A stretch of DNA of 64,000 nucleotides, from positions 62,001 through 126,000 of the forward strand of contig NDFF03000050.1 in NCBI GenBank assembly GCA_002150815.3, given 5' to 3'. The notes beneath the pieces were generated by a model. It saw only the letters and a program-made list of their open reading frames with translations. It searched no databases and had not been told where the DNA came from. The position numbers were made by a program, and so were the translations under genes. Shown here piece after piece: positions 10,931 through 20,870 of this stretch (position 1 is its first letter; the number at the start of each line of letters is the position of its first letter). The stretch comes from Grammothele lineata (taxonomy: Eukaryota; Basidiomycota; Agaricomycetes; Polyporales; Polyporaceae).

Positions 10931-12230
10931 GAGACGTCAGTAGCAATTCGTCCTCCAGTGATCCAACGCCGTTTTTACCCTCCTGGAGTGGAAGAAGGGT
11001 CTCTGGAACAGGGACGTTCCAGTCCTTCTCGCGCTTGAAAAAGTGCCCTGCAGATCCAAACGTGTCAGCGAGCCCGCGGAACAGTGACCAAGAAACGTGC
11101 ATTTACCGAGCATAACGCGCGACCTGACTGTGTACCTCCGGACATTCTGGTCTTTGTCGACCCACTCGCGCTCGATGACCATCCCGCGGTAATGCGTGTG
11201 GTTGATACTCGCGAGCGCAACTCACTTACGTGCGCGCACGAGCAACATCGCGCGCACGCGTTCCTGATCTTGAACCTGAACGCCACGAGACTCCGGATCT
11301 TCTGTGTGCCGCTGAAGTACCGCACCGTAGCACGCGTCTCCGCAAAACCGAAGCGCGGGTCCGATCCGCGCTGTTCGTCCTCCCATCCGATATCGGCGTC
11401 CATGTCGGCCGCACTGTCGTCGGCCGCTGAGAGGCCTCGAGGCTTAGGGGATATAGCAAATAGTAGGGGCCGCAGGAGTTTTTGCCCTTGGACGTGGCGA
11501 CAAGGCGCATCGCGCGCGTCTCACCAGTGATGGGGTCGCGGCGGAGGAAGATGGCGCCGGGAACGAGAATGGTGTACAGAAAGTCGAAGGTGATCTCGCC
11601 GTGTCCAAGGAGTGACTAAATGCGCGCGAGTGTCTGCAGGTAGTTCTTACGGATGTAGTCGAGGAAGACACGAAGCGAGGCAAGAACGCGTGACTCCTCT
11701 TCCGTACGCTTGTCTTGACTCGAGAGCGCGCGCTCGTGCTCCTCGAATTGGGGGTAAAATGTGATGAGGTCGTCGGGCTCGATCTGGAAGAGCATTTAAG
11801 TAAGTCTGGGCGGCATACAAGCTATTACATTATAACGAGGACGTACTGTCACTGGCTGGATCCAGGGACTCGGACCGCCGTATATGTCGCCGATGACGCC
11901 CTCTCACGCCTTGAGGAGGTGTGAGCTCTTCACCACAATACTCGTCCCACGAGTCGCTGGTCCGAGTCTCCATGCAGATTGGGTGAGTTAGCTCAGCGGA
12001 CACCTCGTCAGGATTCGGGGTGCCTTCGTTCCGCCAACCAGCAGGGTGCTCGGAGTCCTGGTGAAGTTGGCGTCGACGTACTTGACATCTACACGCTTGA
12101 ATGCACAACAAAATTCCCTGTCAACCGACGCGTTAGTGGTGGTCTCAACGCGCAGCACACATTGATCGGTCGTGACGCGGACGGCGAGATTGGCCAGGAC
12201 GTCGGGACGAGGTCAAAGTTCAAGAAGACA
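10930..12230 (-). pseudogene. broken N-terminal half of an AAA-ATPase-like protein
   Basis: On the minus strand, separate frames string together into one conserved-looking protein. It begins with a segment ending RVDVKYVDANFTRTP (about 12200-11990), then IEPDDLITFYPQFEEHERAL (about 11790 down). HGEITFDFLYTILVPGAIF and GYADT-like FGFAETRATVRYF..TQKIRSL follow, then MVIEREWVDKDQNVRRYTV and SRVML near 11100. This order resembles the N-terminal region (DUF7025-type) of fungal AAA ATPases. It is broken by an in-frame TAG at 11618-11616 just before the HGEITF segment and by at least one frame change near 12200. The AAA core with Walker motifs is absent. The left end abuts the duplicated F-box fragment. 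I call it a truncated pseudogene; the family assignment is from memory and only moderately sure. Confidence 0.55.
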
Positions 12231-12761
12231 ACGCAAATAACAGATCAGTGAATCTCGTCGCTAGTGCGCCACGCGTGTGACGTCAGCCGATAGATGTTAG
12301 CGCCCATCAGATTCGTCTTGGTGGGACGCGTCATCACTTTGTCTCCGCTCACCTCAGGCCGCTTATTCGTGCAGAGGCCAATAAGCCAATTTATTACTTG
12401 GGTAGGTAACTATGTTAGCCTGACTTTCAAATCGACGCGTAGTGACCATGTGTTTGACATGTTATTCACAGTTGAAGGCGCTATTTGTGGACTTTGGACT
12501 TGCTTTGGACGCACAATCAGGAAACGTCCGTTCTCTAATAGTAGCCTCGGACTGAAGTTAATGTCTTTGGCTTGGTACGTCCTGCCTTATATGTCAAGTT
12601 CTAATTCAATGCTGACGAGCATCGTAAGTATAGGAACGCAAGGCCAGGTGGTTCGTACCTTCATTAAATCAATCATCATCTGACATCCTAACGCTCCGAC
12701 TACCGTTCATCAGCTGAGATCTGCTAGTTGCGCGACAAAGGAGCATAATCCTTCAAAACAG
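12231..12761. other. intergenic 5' flank of tandem F-box paralog 2
   Basis: No gene seen. The last ~190 bases resemble the 5' flank of the upstream paralog (about 8455-8647), so they are the copied promoter. The rest is short open frames without recognisable content. Confidence 0.5.
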
Positions 12762-14594
12762 ATGGATAGAAGATGCGGTATCAATCGACTCCCGGATGAG
12801 CTTCTCATAGCTATATTCAAGGGGTTTTTGCGTATGTACGAAGCGTCACCGGACACGACAATATCTCTCGACCCCGACGAACCCAGCCAGGTTCGCACGA
12901 CCCCCCTTCTTCGCTTGACGCATATCTGCTCTCGATGGCGTCACATCGCTATTGATTATCCCGTCCTCTGGAATTGCGTCGATAACCGTAGACTAGACCA
13001 AATGCACGAGTTCGCCTTACGTGCCCGCGATCTACCCCTCTCCCTTCATCTCACCGCCCGTGGTTATGACGACCTCCTTGTCCTTGGATTCTACTGCTGT
13101 CGCATTCACCGACTCAATATTTCGATGCTGGAGCTCAATCTACGATTAGTGCCCAGTTTTGCGCGCCTCACAGCTCTCGAATGCCTTATAGTCAAAGTCC
13201 CTGATGCCAACCTCGCCGGCGATATTCCGTACGAGTTTGGCCTAGATCCTCCAAACTACATGGCCTTCCCCATTAGCCTCTCGCTTCGCGCGCTTGCTCT
13301 CTGTCCTGTCACAACATGGTTTCCCACCGATGGTTACACCAAGCTCACGCACCTCCGCATCTCATTCCACCTCTCGGTAACCATGGTCAACCTATCATCG
13401 CTTATGGGTCTTCTCGACATCACGCCAATGTTGGAGTTCTTGCATCTGTCCTGGCTTGATCTCTTGGGTGGTACTAAAAGAGAATTTAGAAGTACGCTGG
13501 CGCTCACGAAGCTGCGATCATGCGTCCTGCAAGAATGCGAGTTACCACTTGCCTTCAAAATCCTCACACACCTAACCCTCCCAGCGAGCACATGGATCCG
13601 TATCAGCAACTCTGAATCCGGCTGGTCCGTTCGTCCGCCGCGTCTCCCCTATTTTCCTGTCCTCGACCAGGTCTCGCGGCTGGAGATTGCTTCGAGCGAC
13701 TCGGAACTACTCCACTTCGTTGCCGAGGGCCCTTGCGGTGGGTTCTGGATCTCGTGTTGGATCACCGATGTAGTCGGAAACAACGCGTGGGCCGCATGGG
13801 TCTCCGACCTCCCCCACACTCTTCCCCTGGCACAGATTACATCGCTCAGCGTATACATGGAACACGACGCGCAAGTCATCCCTACACTCTTGCAGCGCAT
13901 GCCGAACCTTACGCACCTTGGAGTTCGTATTGGCGGAGGTATGTCGACAAACGACTTCGTGGAACGCCGCATCGCAGGCGCACTCTTCGCCGCTCTCGGA
14001 GAGACCACTCCACTCTTGTGCCCGACACTGGAGGAGTTCGCGCTGGATCTCACGCCAGACTTTGAGGAGGAAGAGCCGGACATCGACTACGGACGTGAAG
14101 GCGAGTCAGCTGACGAAGACGAAGACAAAGACGAAGACGGCGACATGGATGACGACAGCGACGGTAGCGCCCTCAACGATAACCTCGACGAGGGGCCTCG
14201 AGCGAACACCGCGGACGCGACAGGTCCCACGTGCATAGGGACAGTAGTGGGTAGCGACGAAGACGACGGCCAGGTCGAAGACGACACGGTTCCTACGAGC
14301 CTGGTGAAGGCCCTCGCGTCCCGCGCGGGAGCAGGCGCGCCGCTCAAGCGACTCGTCTTTCAGCGCTGGTCCGAAGACTACTCCGTGCAGGAGCCCGACA
14401 TGATACTCCACGCCGCCGAATCAGAGGAGGTGCGGCGGCAGGTGGGGCAGTATGTAGTGGAGAGCGAAGTACCCCGCTTCAGGAATGCCGCTGTGCCTTT
14501 CGTGATGCGGGACTGCTGGCGCGTCAAGGGCGCGGAGCGGTACTGGACGCTGGGGAAGGAGGACCAACCTGCGTATTGTTTGCCGTGGGAGTGA
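12762..14594 (+). CDS. F-box protein (tandem paralog 2)
   Basis: A single intronless frame of 610 residues, paralogous along its whole length to the gene at 8648-10471. It has the same N-terminal F-box (NRLPDELLIAIFKGFL, about residues 8-23), the same LLRLTHICSRWRHIAIDYPVLW signature, the same leucine-rich repeat pattern, and the same ending (VPFVMRDCWRVKGAERYW). The central acidic insert is longer in Asp runs (DEDEDKDEDGDMDDD) and differs from the paralog, as expected of a low-complexity linker. It is presumably a substrate-binding subunit of an SCF ubiquitin ligase. Copies in the same orientation about 4.1 kb apart, with similar 5' flanks, indicate tandem duplication. Confidence 0.85.
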   Translation: MDRRCGINRLPDELLIAIFKGFLRMYEASPDTTISLDPDEPSQVRTTPLLRLTHICSRWRHIAIDYPVLWNCVDNRRLDQMHEFALRARDLPLSLHLTARGYDDLLVLGFYCCRIHRLNISMLELNLRLVPSFARLTALECLIVKVPDANLAGDIPYEFGLDPPNYMAFPISLSLRALALCPVTTWFPTDGYTKLTHLRISFHLSVTMVNLSSLMGLLDITPMLEFLHLSWLDLLGGTKREFRSTLALTKLRSCVLQECELPLAFKILTHLTLPASTWIRISNSESGWSVRPPRLPYFPVLDQVSRLEIASSDSELLHFVAEGPCGGFWISCWITDVVGNNAWAAWVSDLPHTLPLAQITSLSVYMEHDAQVIPTLLQRMPNLTHLGVRIGGGMSTNDFVERRIAGALFAALGETTPLLCPTLEEFALDLTPDFEEEEPDIDYGREGESADEDEDKDEDGDMDDDSDGSALNDNLDEGPRANTADATGPTCIGTVVGSDEDDGQVEDDTVPTSLVKALASRAGAGAPLKRLVFQRWSEDYSVQEPDMILHAAESEEVRRQVGQYVVESEVPRFRNAAVPFVMRDCWRVKGAERYWTLGKEDQPAYCLPWE

Positions 14595-15253
14595 GTGAAG
14601 TAACTTCTCGCGGAGATATATCGTTCAATGCAGCGTCAATCATGGTCTTTCTTTTTCGAGTGCACGTCAGCGATATACTAGTCAACTCGCAGCATGTACC
14701 CTTGAATAACTCCTCTTTCACTGATCATGCCCAACTCTACCCGGACGTTGGCCGCTCTCTGTACAGTAATGTCGTATTTCTACACGTGTGCAGGCCACCG
14801 CCGGTGCACCCAACGCCTATGAAACGCAATAAGTGTTTATCAGACAGAGAGCATGGTTTTGGTACCGTATTAGATCAACCGGGGCGGAGGCGGCGTCCTG
14901 AGTCCGAGTCGCGCGACTCGGCGGGCGAGTGCGATGCAGTGCTTGCCCGGGGGCACGTCCCATGTACAGTACCCCTGTATATCTCCACCTTAAAGCAACG
15001 ATGCGCCACTCTTGACAGAATGCTCTGATTTCGTTTAGGACATCATACTAATCCCTTGTTCACGAATCACGCCGCTCGAGGCAGGTTTTTATCACGTGAC
15101 CATATCGTCGTCATCGATAGGACTCATAGGAGACGTGCAGTGTCCGACCACCCATGAGACTCAGCCCTCAACTTCAACGACTGGTAGTCAGATAAAGCAT
15201 TGAACACCACAGGTTGTTGCTTTAGATAATTGAACATTACCCTGCTTGTTAAC
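14595..15253. other. intergenic, nothing recognised
   Basis: About 660 bases between two F-box genes. Short open frames only; no repeat, RNA or protein signature was found. The right end is AT-richer and is probably the promoter of the next gene. Confidence 0.4.
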
Positions 15254-17292
15254 ATGCCTCTGGTCCAAACCCAGATGGAGGAAGAAATCAAGCTCGCCTT
15301 CCTTCGACTACAGTCGACATACGAGCGGGCACGATCCGAAATGAGGTGCGTCTCTCGATCATAACGGTTCTCGTTGCTATGTTCAAGCCCATCGGTTATA
15401 GCTCTGAAAACGTAAGGACTTTCCAGGCTGGCGGCGTATCGAAATCGTGCTAACATCGCTTCTGCTGCCACTGCCACCGGCAGTTTCTCTCGGCAGCAGA
15501 GACGGTCCAACGCCTCTCTGGGTCCTTGGTGAAAAACCTTCGGATGAGCGCAAATGAGCATGCGCGAGTCAACACGCTCCCACAAGAACTTTTAATCCGG
15601 ATCTTCAGCAACGTCATGGAGCACCTGGACTCATCTTCGTTGGTCATGGTAGACCCTGACCTTGGTCCTGAGGCGCACTTTGACGTGCTTCCGCTGACAC
15701 GCCTCCTGCAAGTATGCGAACTCTGGAGGTCAGTCATCCTCGGATACCCACCCTTCTGGACTCGCATAGAGAGCTCTCGAGACCCCGATGACCGGCTGCA
15801 CGTCTTCATTGATCGCTCTCAAGGCCTCCCCATTTCCCTCCTTCTACATGCCTACAAAAGACCTGACAAACATGGGCTCTCTTGCTTTGTCGCAAGCAAG
15901 TTTCTCACGTCGTTAGCAACTCGAATCCAAAGGCTGTACGTTTACACGAATGGCTTGATCTCCGGCAATGATATACTGCCCGCTCTCCAATGCATACTTG
16001 CCTCGCAGACGCTGGAGTGTCTGTCTATTGCCATACAGGAGAGCTTCGTTCAGGAGCCTACTCACACCGAAGTGCCGGCCGTCGATTTTTCCCTCACTCG
16101 GCTTACCAACCTCAAAGCCATGTCGCTCCAGGCCATTGATTGCATCCCGTCAGATTCATTTTCATCTCTCACACATCTTTATCTATCCTTTGTGCAACAC
16201 CACGATCTGGACTCCGAAGAACCTCCTCGTGTCATCTCAAGGCTTCTTGCACTCTTCAGCAATGCACTTCGCCTCCAAATTGTACATCTTGGATCATTGA
16301 GTCAGGAAAACTACGTTCCAGATACCGCGCTGAAGATCACGCTGCCCAATCTCAAGTCTCTCGTGTTCTTATCGTGTTACTCCGACCCGATGATCACGAT
16401 CCTCCATCATCTCGATCTCCCACCTACTCTCCTGGTGCGCGCATGGAATTGTCACCCCTCGCGTTCCAGGAATGAGGTTGAACAGGTGCTACGCAAAACA
16501 CGTACAGATACGTTCACGAGTCTTACAGCTGGCATCATACTTGGGCGGGCGCACCTCATCGTTGAAGGAGACACAACTGGTGGATGTTGGCTATCCGACT
16601 TTAATCACGCCCATGGCGGAGAAGTCATACCCGCTCATGTTATCGCACCCCCGTTTTCTCGCATCACCACGTGTACATTAGTAATCCTCCCGGAGTCCTT
16701 CGTCAAGCCCTCCGTAGCTCCCGCCACAGCCATCTCGCTCCTTCGTCGTCTCACGCATTTGGAAAAATTCACCTTAGGCTTCCTCCCAATTCCCCACCCA
16801 TCCAGCATGCGCAGGTACAAAGAACGGCATTTGAGCGCAATGGAAGCCTTCTTTTCTGTCTTCACTTCACTCTCACAGCCTGACGAAAACGGGGAGATTC
16901 CGTGTCCCAATCTCCTTACCCTGGGCGTAGTCATGGACGCGACTAGCCCCAGAGATCTTGCCTCCTTTGTTGGGGAGTTGAAGAAGACACTCATCTGTCG
17001 GGAGAACATGAACAAGAGGATCGCGGAGCTCACGATCCAGCCCGAGATCCCAGTCGAGGCCTTGCGACCGAGGTTGACGCGGTCAAGGTTTCTTGGGAAA
17101 AACGTTGTGCGGCCGGCCTTAGACGCTCTGAAGGAGCACGTCGACAAGCTTCGTTACATCCCTCCCACCGCGCGCGACATTCTGGGGTATAAGGTGACGG
17201 ACAAGTGGTATGTCGAAGGAGAGGAAGCGTATTGGAAGTTGGAGGAAGGCGACAGGCTTCCCCGCCCTGGGGTGGTTTGGCAGTACACTTGA
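15254..17292 (+). CDS. F-box protein (fourth in the island)
   Basis: The main exon is open from just after a stop at 15451 to 17292. The first ATG in it (15544) gives 582 residues: NTLPQELLIRIFSNVM as the F-box, LLQVCELWRSVILGYPPFW, leucine-rich repeats with LTHLYLSFVQ-type strands, and a C-terminus ending ..VEGEEAYWKLEEGDRLP. Upstream coding is likely. An ATG at 15254 opens a helical 30-codon stretch (MEEEIKLAFLRLQSTYERAR), a donor GTGCGT follows at 15346, and the frame before 15544 continues as AAETVQRLSGSLVKNLRM, matching the helical lead-in of other F-box genes here. I could not join the exons in a convincing phase, so the start is uncertain. The 3' end of this gene is copied in broken form at 10567-10930. 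Confidence 0.75.
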
Positions 17293-17726
17293 CGGTTAGT
17301 TCGTATTCGATTCCCGTCTGCGAAGACGCATCTGACACCCCGGCCACAGAAAGAGTATACGCCACAGAATTGACATGAAGTGTCACAGTGCGAGTCGGGC
17401 ATTGGCCACAGAGTTGCTCGACTACCCGCCGTCCCATGTTTCCCGTACCAAGGCGGTTGGCTATGAGACTATACCACACGCAGCGCAGAATGATGATCAA
17501 CTGTCTTAAATGACTATAGGCTAGTAATAGTAAAGCAGCTGCCCTCTACCAAAGGTTAACGTACTGCGAGCTGAACGAAACGAGAGAAACCCGGGACCCA
17601 ATTCAGACAACCAACAAAACATGAGTCTTCGAAAACGAAAGCGAATCGTCCGATGATAAACGGAAATGCCATGGTCCATAATCCGTAGGGAAGTCGTAGC
17701 TAGGCCGGAGCGGCGACGATGCGCGC
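17293..17726. other. convergent intergenic region with part of a duplicated block
   Basis: No gene. The first ~150 bases (to about 17445) belong to the block duplicated at 10567-10930. In both copies the minus strand stays open with a similar reading (IEYELTVKCT / IDYELTVKCT). This may be chance or a remnant of an older antisense gene. Confidence 0.4.
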
Positions 17727-19530
17727 TCACACGATGTTCTTCGCAGGGACGGCCTCCTCGACGACCGACGCCGCACCCGCGAGCGCCTTGATGGGGCAGC
17801 CAAGGTCCGCGCGCTTCGCAAGGAGCGCAGCGCGAGCGGCACGGCCGGTGTACGCGCGGCGTGCGGTGCTGTCGCCGAAGCACTTCTTGAAGAGGTCGAA
17901 CTCCTTGCTGAACAGCGTGACGCTCGCGTCCTTCGAGAAGAGGCTGAGCAGGTCCGCGTCCGCGTTGGCGGTGACGTCGAGCCCGGTCGTGACGTCGACG
18001 CAGCCGCCGAACGCGGTGCCGGTGCCCTTGCCGTTCGTCGCGACGGAGGCGGAGGCGGCGGCGGTGAGCGAGAGGTCCGCGCCGGCGTGCGCGTCGACGT
18101 CGAGGTGGATCGTCGCCTTGGCCTTGTCATCGAGGACGCTGATGCCGAACGCGATCGAGGGGATGAGGTGCGCAGTGAGCTGGCCGTGCGAGGTCACGTT
18201 GGGCGAGACTGCAAGCTTGAGGTTCGAGTCGCCGGGGACGAAGGAGCCGCCGCCGTTCTTGTTCGAGCCGGGCGGGAAGAAGAGCTGCGCGCCCTTGATG
18301 TCGTAGTCGATGTCGACGTCGAGGTTGACGTTCGCGTCGAGCGTGGCATCCGCCTCAGCGTTCACGGAGAACGTGGGGCCGAGCGAGAAGATCTTGGGGA
18401 AGTCGAGGCCGGGGATACCGGTCTCAAAGAGCGGGATCTGACCCGTGCCGATCGTACCCTGATAGAAGCCGTCAGCATCGCGGTCGTCTGTTATGACTTA
18501 GAAGATACTCACGGTGAGCGTTGCGCCGATGCCTACTGTACCGGTGACGGTCGTGTCGAGGTTGGCGAAGATGCCGAACTCATCGATGTTTGGGGGCACA
18601 AGTGTGCCGGCGACAGCAACGCCGTAGTCGACGGTCCCGTGTACCTTGCCGTTGAGGTCGACTTTAGCTTCGCCCTTGAAGGCGGGCGTCAAGCCGTTCT
18701 GCGGGCAGTCGATGGACGTGTCGAAGAGAGGGACATCCTTCTCGAAGTCGATAGGACTGCTCCCAGTGATGTTCTTGTTGAAGTCGTTGAGATCTGCGCA
18801 AAGCACGTCAGTAACCGCGAAGCGAGAACGCGATCGAACCAAGCTAACGACACTCACCACTCAAGGTATCACTGACCCAGCTAAAGAGACCACGCTTCGA
18901 GAGGCCCGCGCCGGAGGGAGGTGTCCGGGTGAAGTTCCCGGCAACACCAGGGATCGATGAGCCCTGGAGGAAGATGGTGATGTTGCCGTTGGTCTCCGGG
19001 TTAACAGCGCCGAAGTTCGTCGCAAGCGCAATGCCCTTTACGACGGGCTTCGAACCGTCGCGACGGTAGATCTTGGAACGCTTCGTCGCAGGGATGGACT
19101 GGTTTGCATGAACCCACTCGCGACCGACGACGGCAAACGGCATCGAACCGCATGATGTCGGGAGACGGACGAGCGTGCCCGCGGCACCGTTTTGCTGGAG
19201 ATGGTCACAGCCCTTGTCCTGGTCCGCGCAAACGAGCCGGATGTCCTGGTCTGCGGTGCTGGGGTCGCAGTCGAGGATCTCCCATCCCGCGGCGGTGGTG
19301 AGGTCCGAGATGCCGGATTGCGAACCGGACTGCGGCGCCCGCCAGATCGCGCTCAGCCTCCCGCCACATTGCGCACAGGAAGGGGAAGTACTCACGACGC
19401 GGATGGTACCGGAGCCACTGCCAGTCGTGATATCCCAATCACACTCTCCGAAGCACGGCTTGGACCAGTCGTTGGCGGCGTGGGCGGCAAGAGGAAGGAG
19501 GGCAGCTACAAGGATAGGCGTGAAGACCAT
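17727..19530 (-). CDS. secreted DUF7223-like glycoprotein, paralog A
   Basis: Four exons, 19530-19396, 19329-18858, 18793-18513, 18458-17727, give 539 residues. A signal peptide (MVFTPILVAALLPLAAHA) is followed by a Cys-rich head: CFGECDWD, ISDLTTAAGWEILDCDP, and the family hallmark DKGCDHL..NGA.GTLVRLP. A dibasic site (KR, near 190) precedes a long beta-rich domain with many N-glycosylation sequons, repeated LDVDIDYDIKGAQLFFP- and LTAHLIPSIAFGI-type strands, and a C-terminal Cys-Lys/Arg tail. It resembles the basidiomycete DUF7223 secreted family; no enzyme activity is known. Compared with paralogs B and C it lacks three introns at positions where they both have them. The start is the ATG before the signal peptide. 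It is likely extracellular or wall-associated. Confidence 0.8.
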
Positions 19531-19679
19531 GGCGTCAAAGACTCGTAGGAAGACGAAGAAAAAAGAGCGGTTGAGAGAAAAGGAAAGGGGTGCGTCAGAC
19601 GCAGTAAAAGGCGGAGGGCGAGCGAAGAACGAAGGGGAATCACCAGGACCCGTGGGGAGCCCCAGATGCAGCAGCAGAA

Positions 19680-19687
19680 CTTTTATA
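19680..19687 (-). promoter_or_regulatory. TATA box of secreted paralog A
   Basis: TATAAAAG on the minus strand, 150 bases upstream of the ATG at 19530. Comparable TATA elements precede paralogs B and C. Confidence 0.5.
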
Positions 19688-20870
19688 CCACCATGTCGAC
19701 GAGGAGGTGCGGCAGATCACGCCGGCTACGGGAGGCTTGGCGCGACATGTCAACGCTAGACAGCAGCACACGATCCGGACCCGTACGAATCGCAACACGG
19801 CATCTTTGATCTTGAGGCGAGTTGCAGTCTCAGTATTTCCACCGCGTTGAGGTGCCTGCGTAGTCGAGAGGACACGAGAAGCTGTTTGTGTCATGCAGAC
19901 CCCATGGGGAGCGGTGGAGACTTCTAGGCATTCCTTTCAGATTAGCCAGAGAGCTGCAAGCTAAGAATAGTGATATTTGTCGGTCAATGGAGTGAGAGAG
20001 AGGAGGAAAAGATATTAGACGCCGAATATCCAATCCGTGGGCGGTGTTAGCAGCGACGCGTGTCATGATCTATCGGCGCCTAGCCTCCCCATTGCACAGA
20101 TCATCAAGGTACGTCCGTAGTCAAACCGTGATCCATGGCCATGCTTTCGCTCGGAGCGCCAGTACGACCATCATGCCCACTGCGAACGCACGGCGTGTCT
20201 CCTTGTACTGCGAGACGTGCATGTACGGTCAAACCGTGGTAGACTTGCGACACAGCGATGACGCACTGCAGCGCAATCCACAAGTCGAACATCATCCTAC
20301 CGTCCAGACGAAGCTCGGACGCAATGCTTAGCGACGGTCGTGACGACGTGTTGAACGCGGTAATGTCGCGGTGATCGTCCGCCGAGACGCCCAAGTCGCC
20401 CACACCCCGCAATACGACTGATGGTGCCGTGGTTTAGCGTCGCGGTGCAGCGCGGGTCCCTCGGGATATCAAGATAAGTACGAGGAATACGGCCTTGGCA
20501 CCTGGCCATCCGGCGTAGCTCACCGACCACCACCACAAGGTTCCAGGCTTCCAGCCAGAGGGTAGCGTTGACCAAGAGCCAGCTGAAGACACGAACAGGG
20601 CCTCTAGCGAGGCCAGTGCGCCTGATCTGTTGTCTCGCCTTCAGGACGACGATGGCCATTCAACGGATATTCATACAACCTTGATACTTGATACGTATAC
20701 ACGATGCGGTCTAGATACCGACTCGACTCAAATCCTTCTGTGCCCTGTCTGCCCCCTATAGATCTACCGTTAAGCGCACTCACCGGCCCTCGGCCCCGCC
20801 CGGCTCCGACGTTGAGTGGGAGGAACCGCGGCCGAGTCCCGACAGGTCCCGACAGTGGACGCCGGAACGC
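19688..20870. other. intergenic between secreted paralog A and the monooxygenase 3' end
   Basis: About 1.2 kb. Open frames of up to 120 codons exist on both strands but overlap and show no domain. It is probably the upstream region of paralog A plus the 3' flank of the flavin monooxygenase. Confidence 0.4.
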
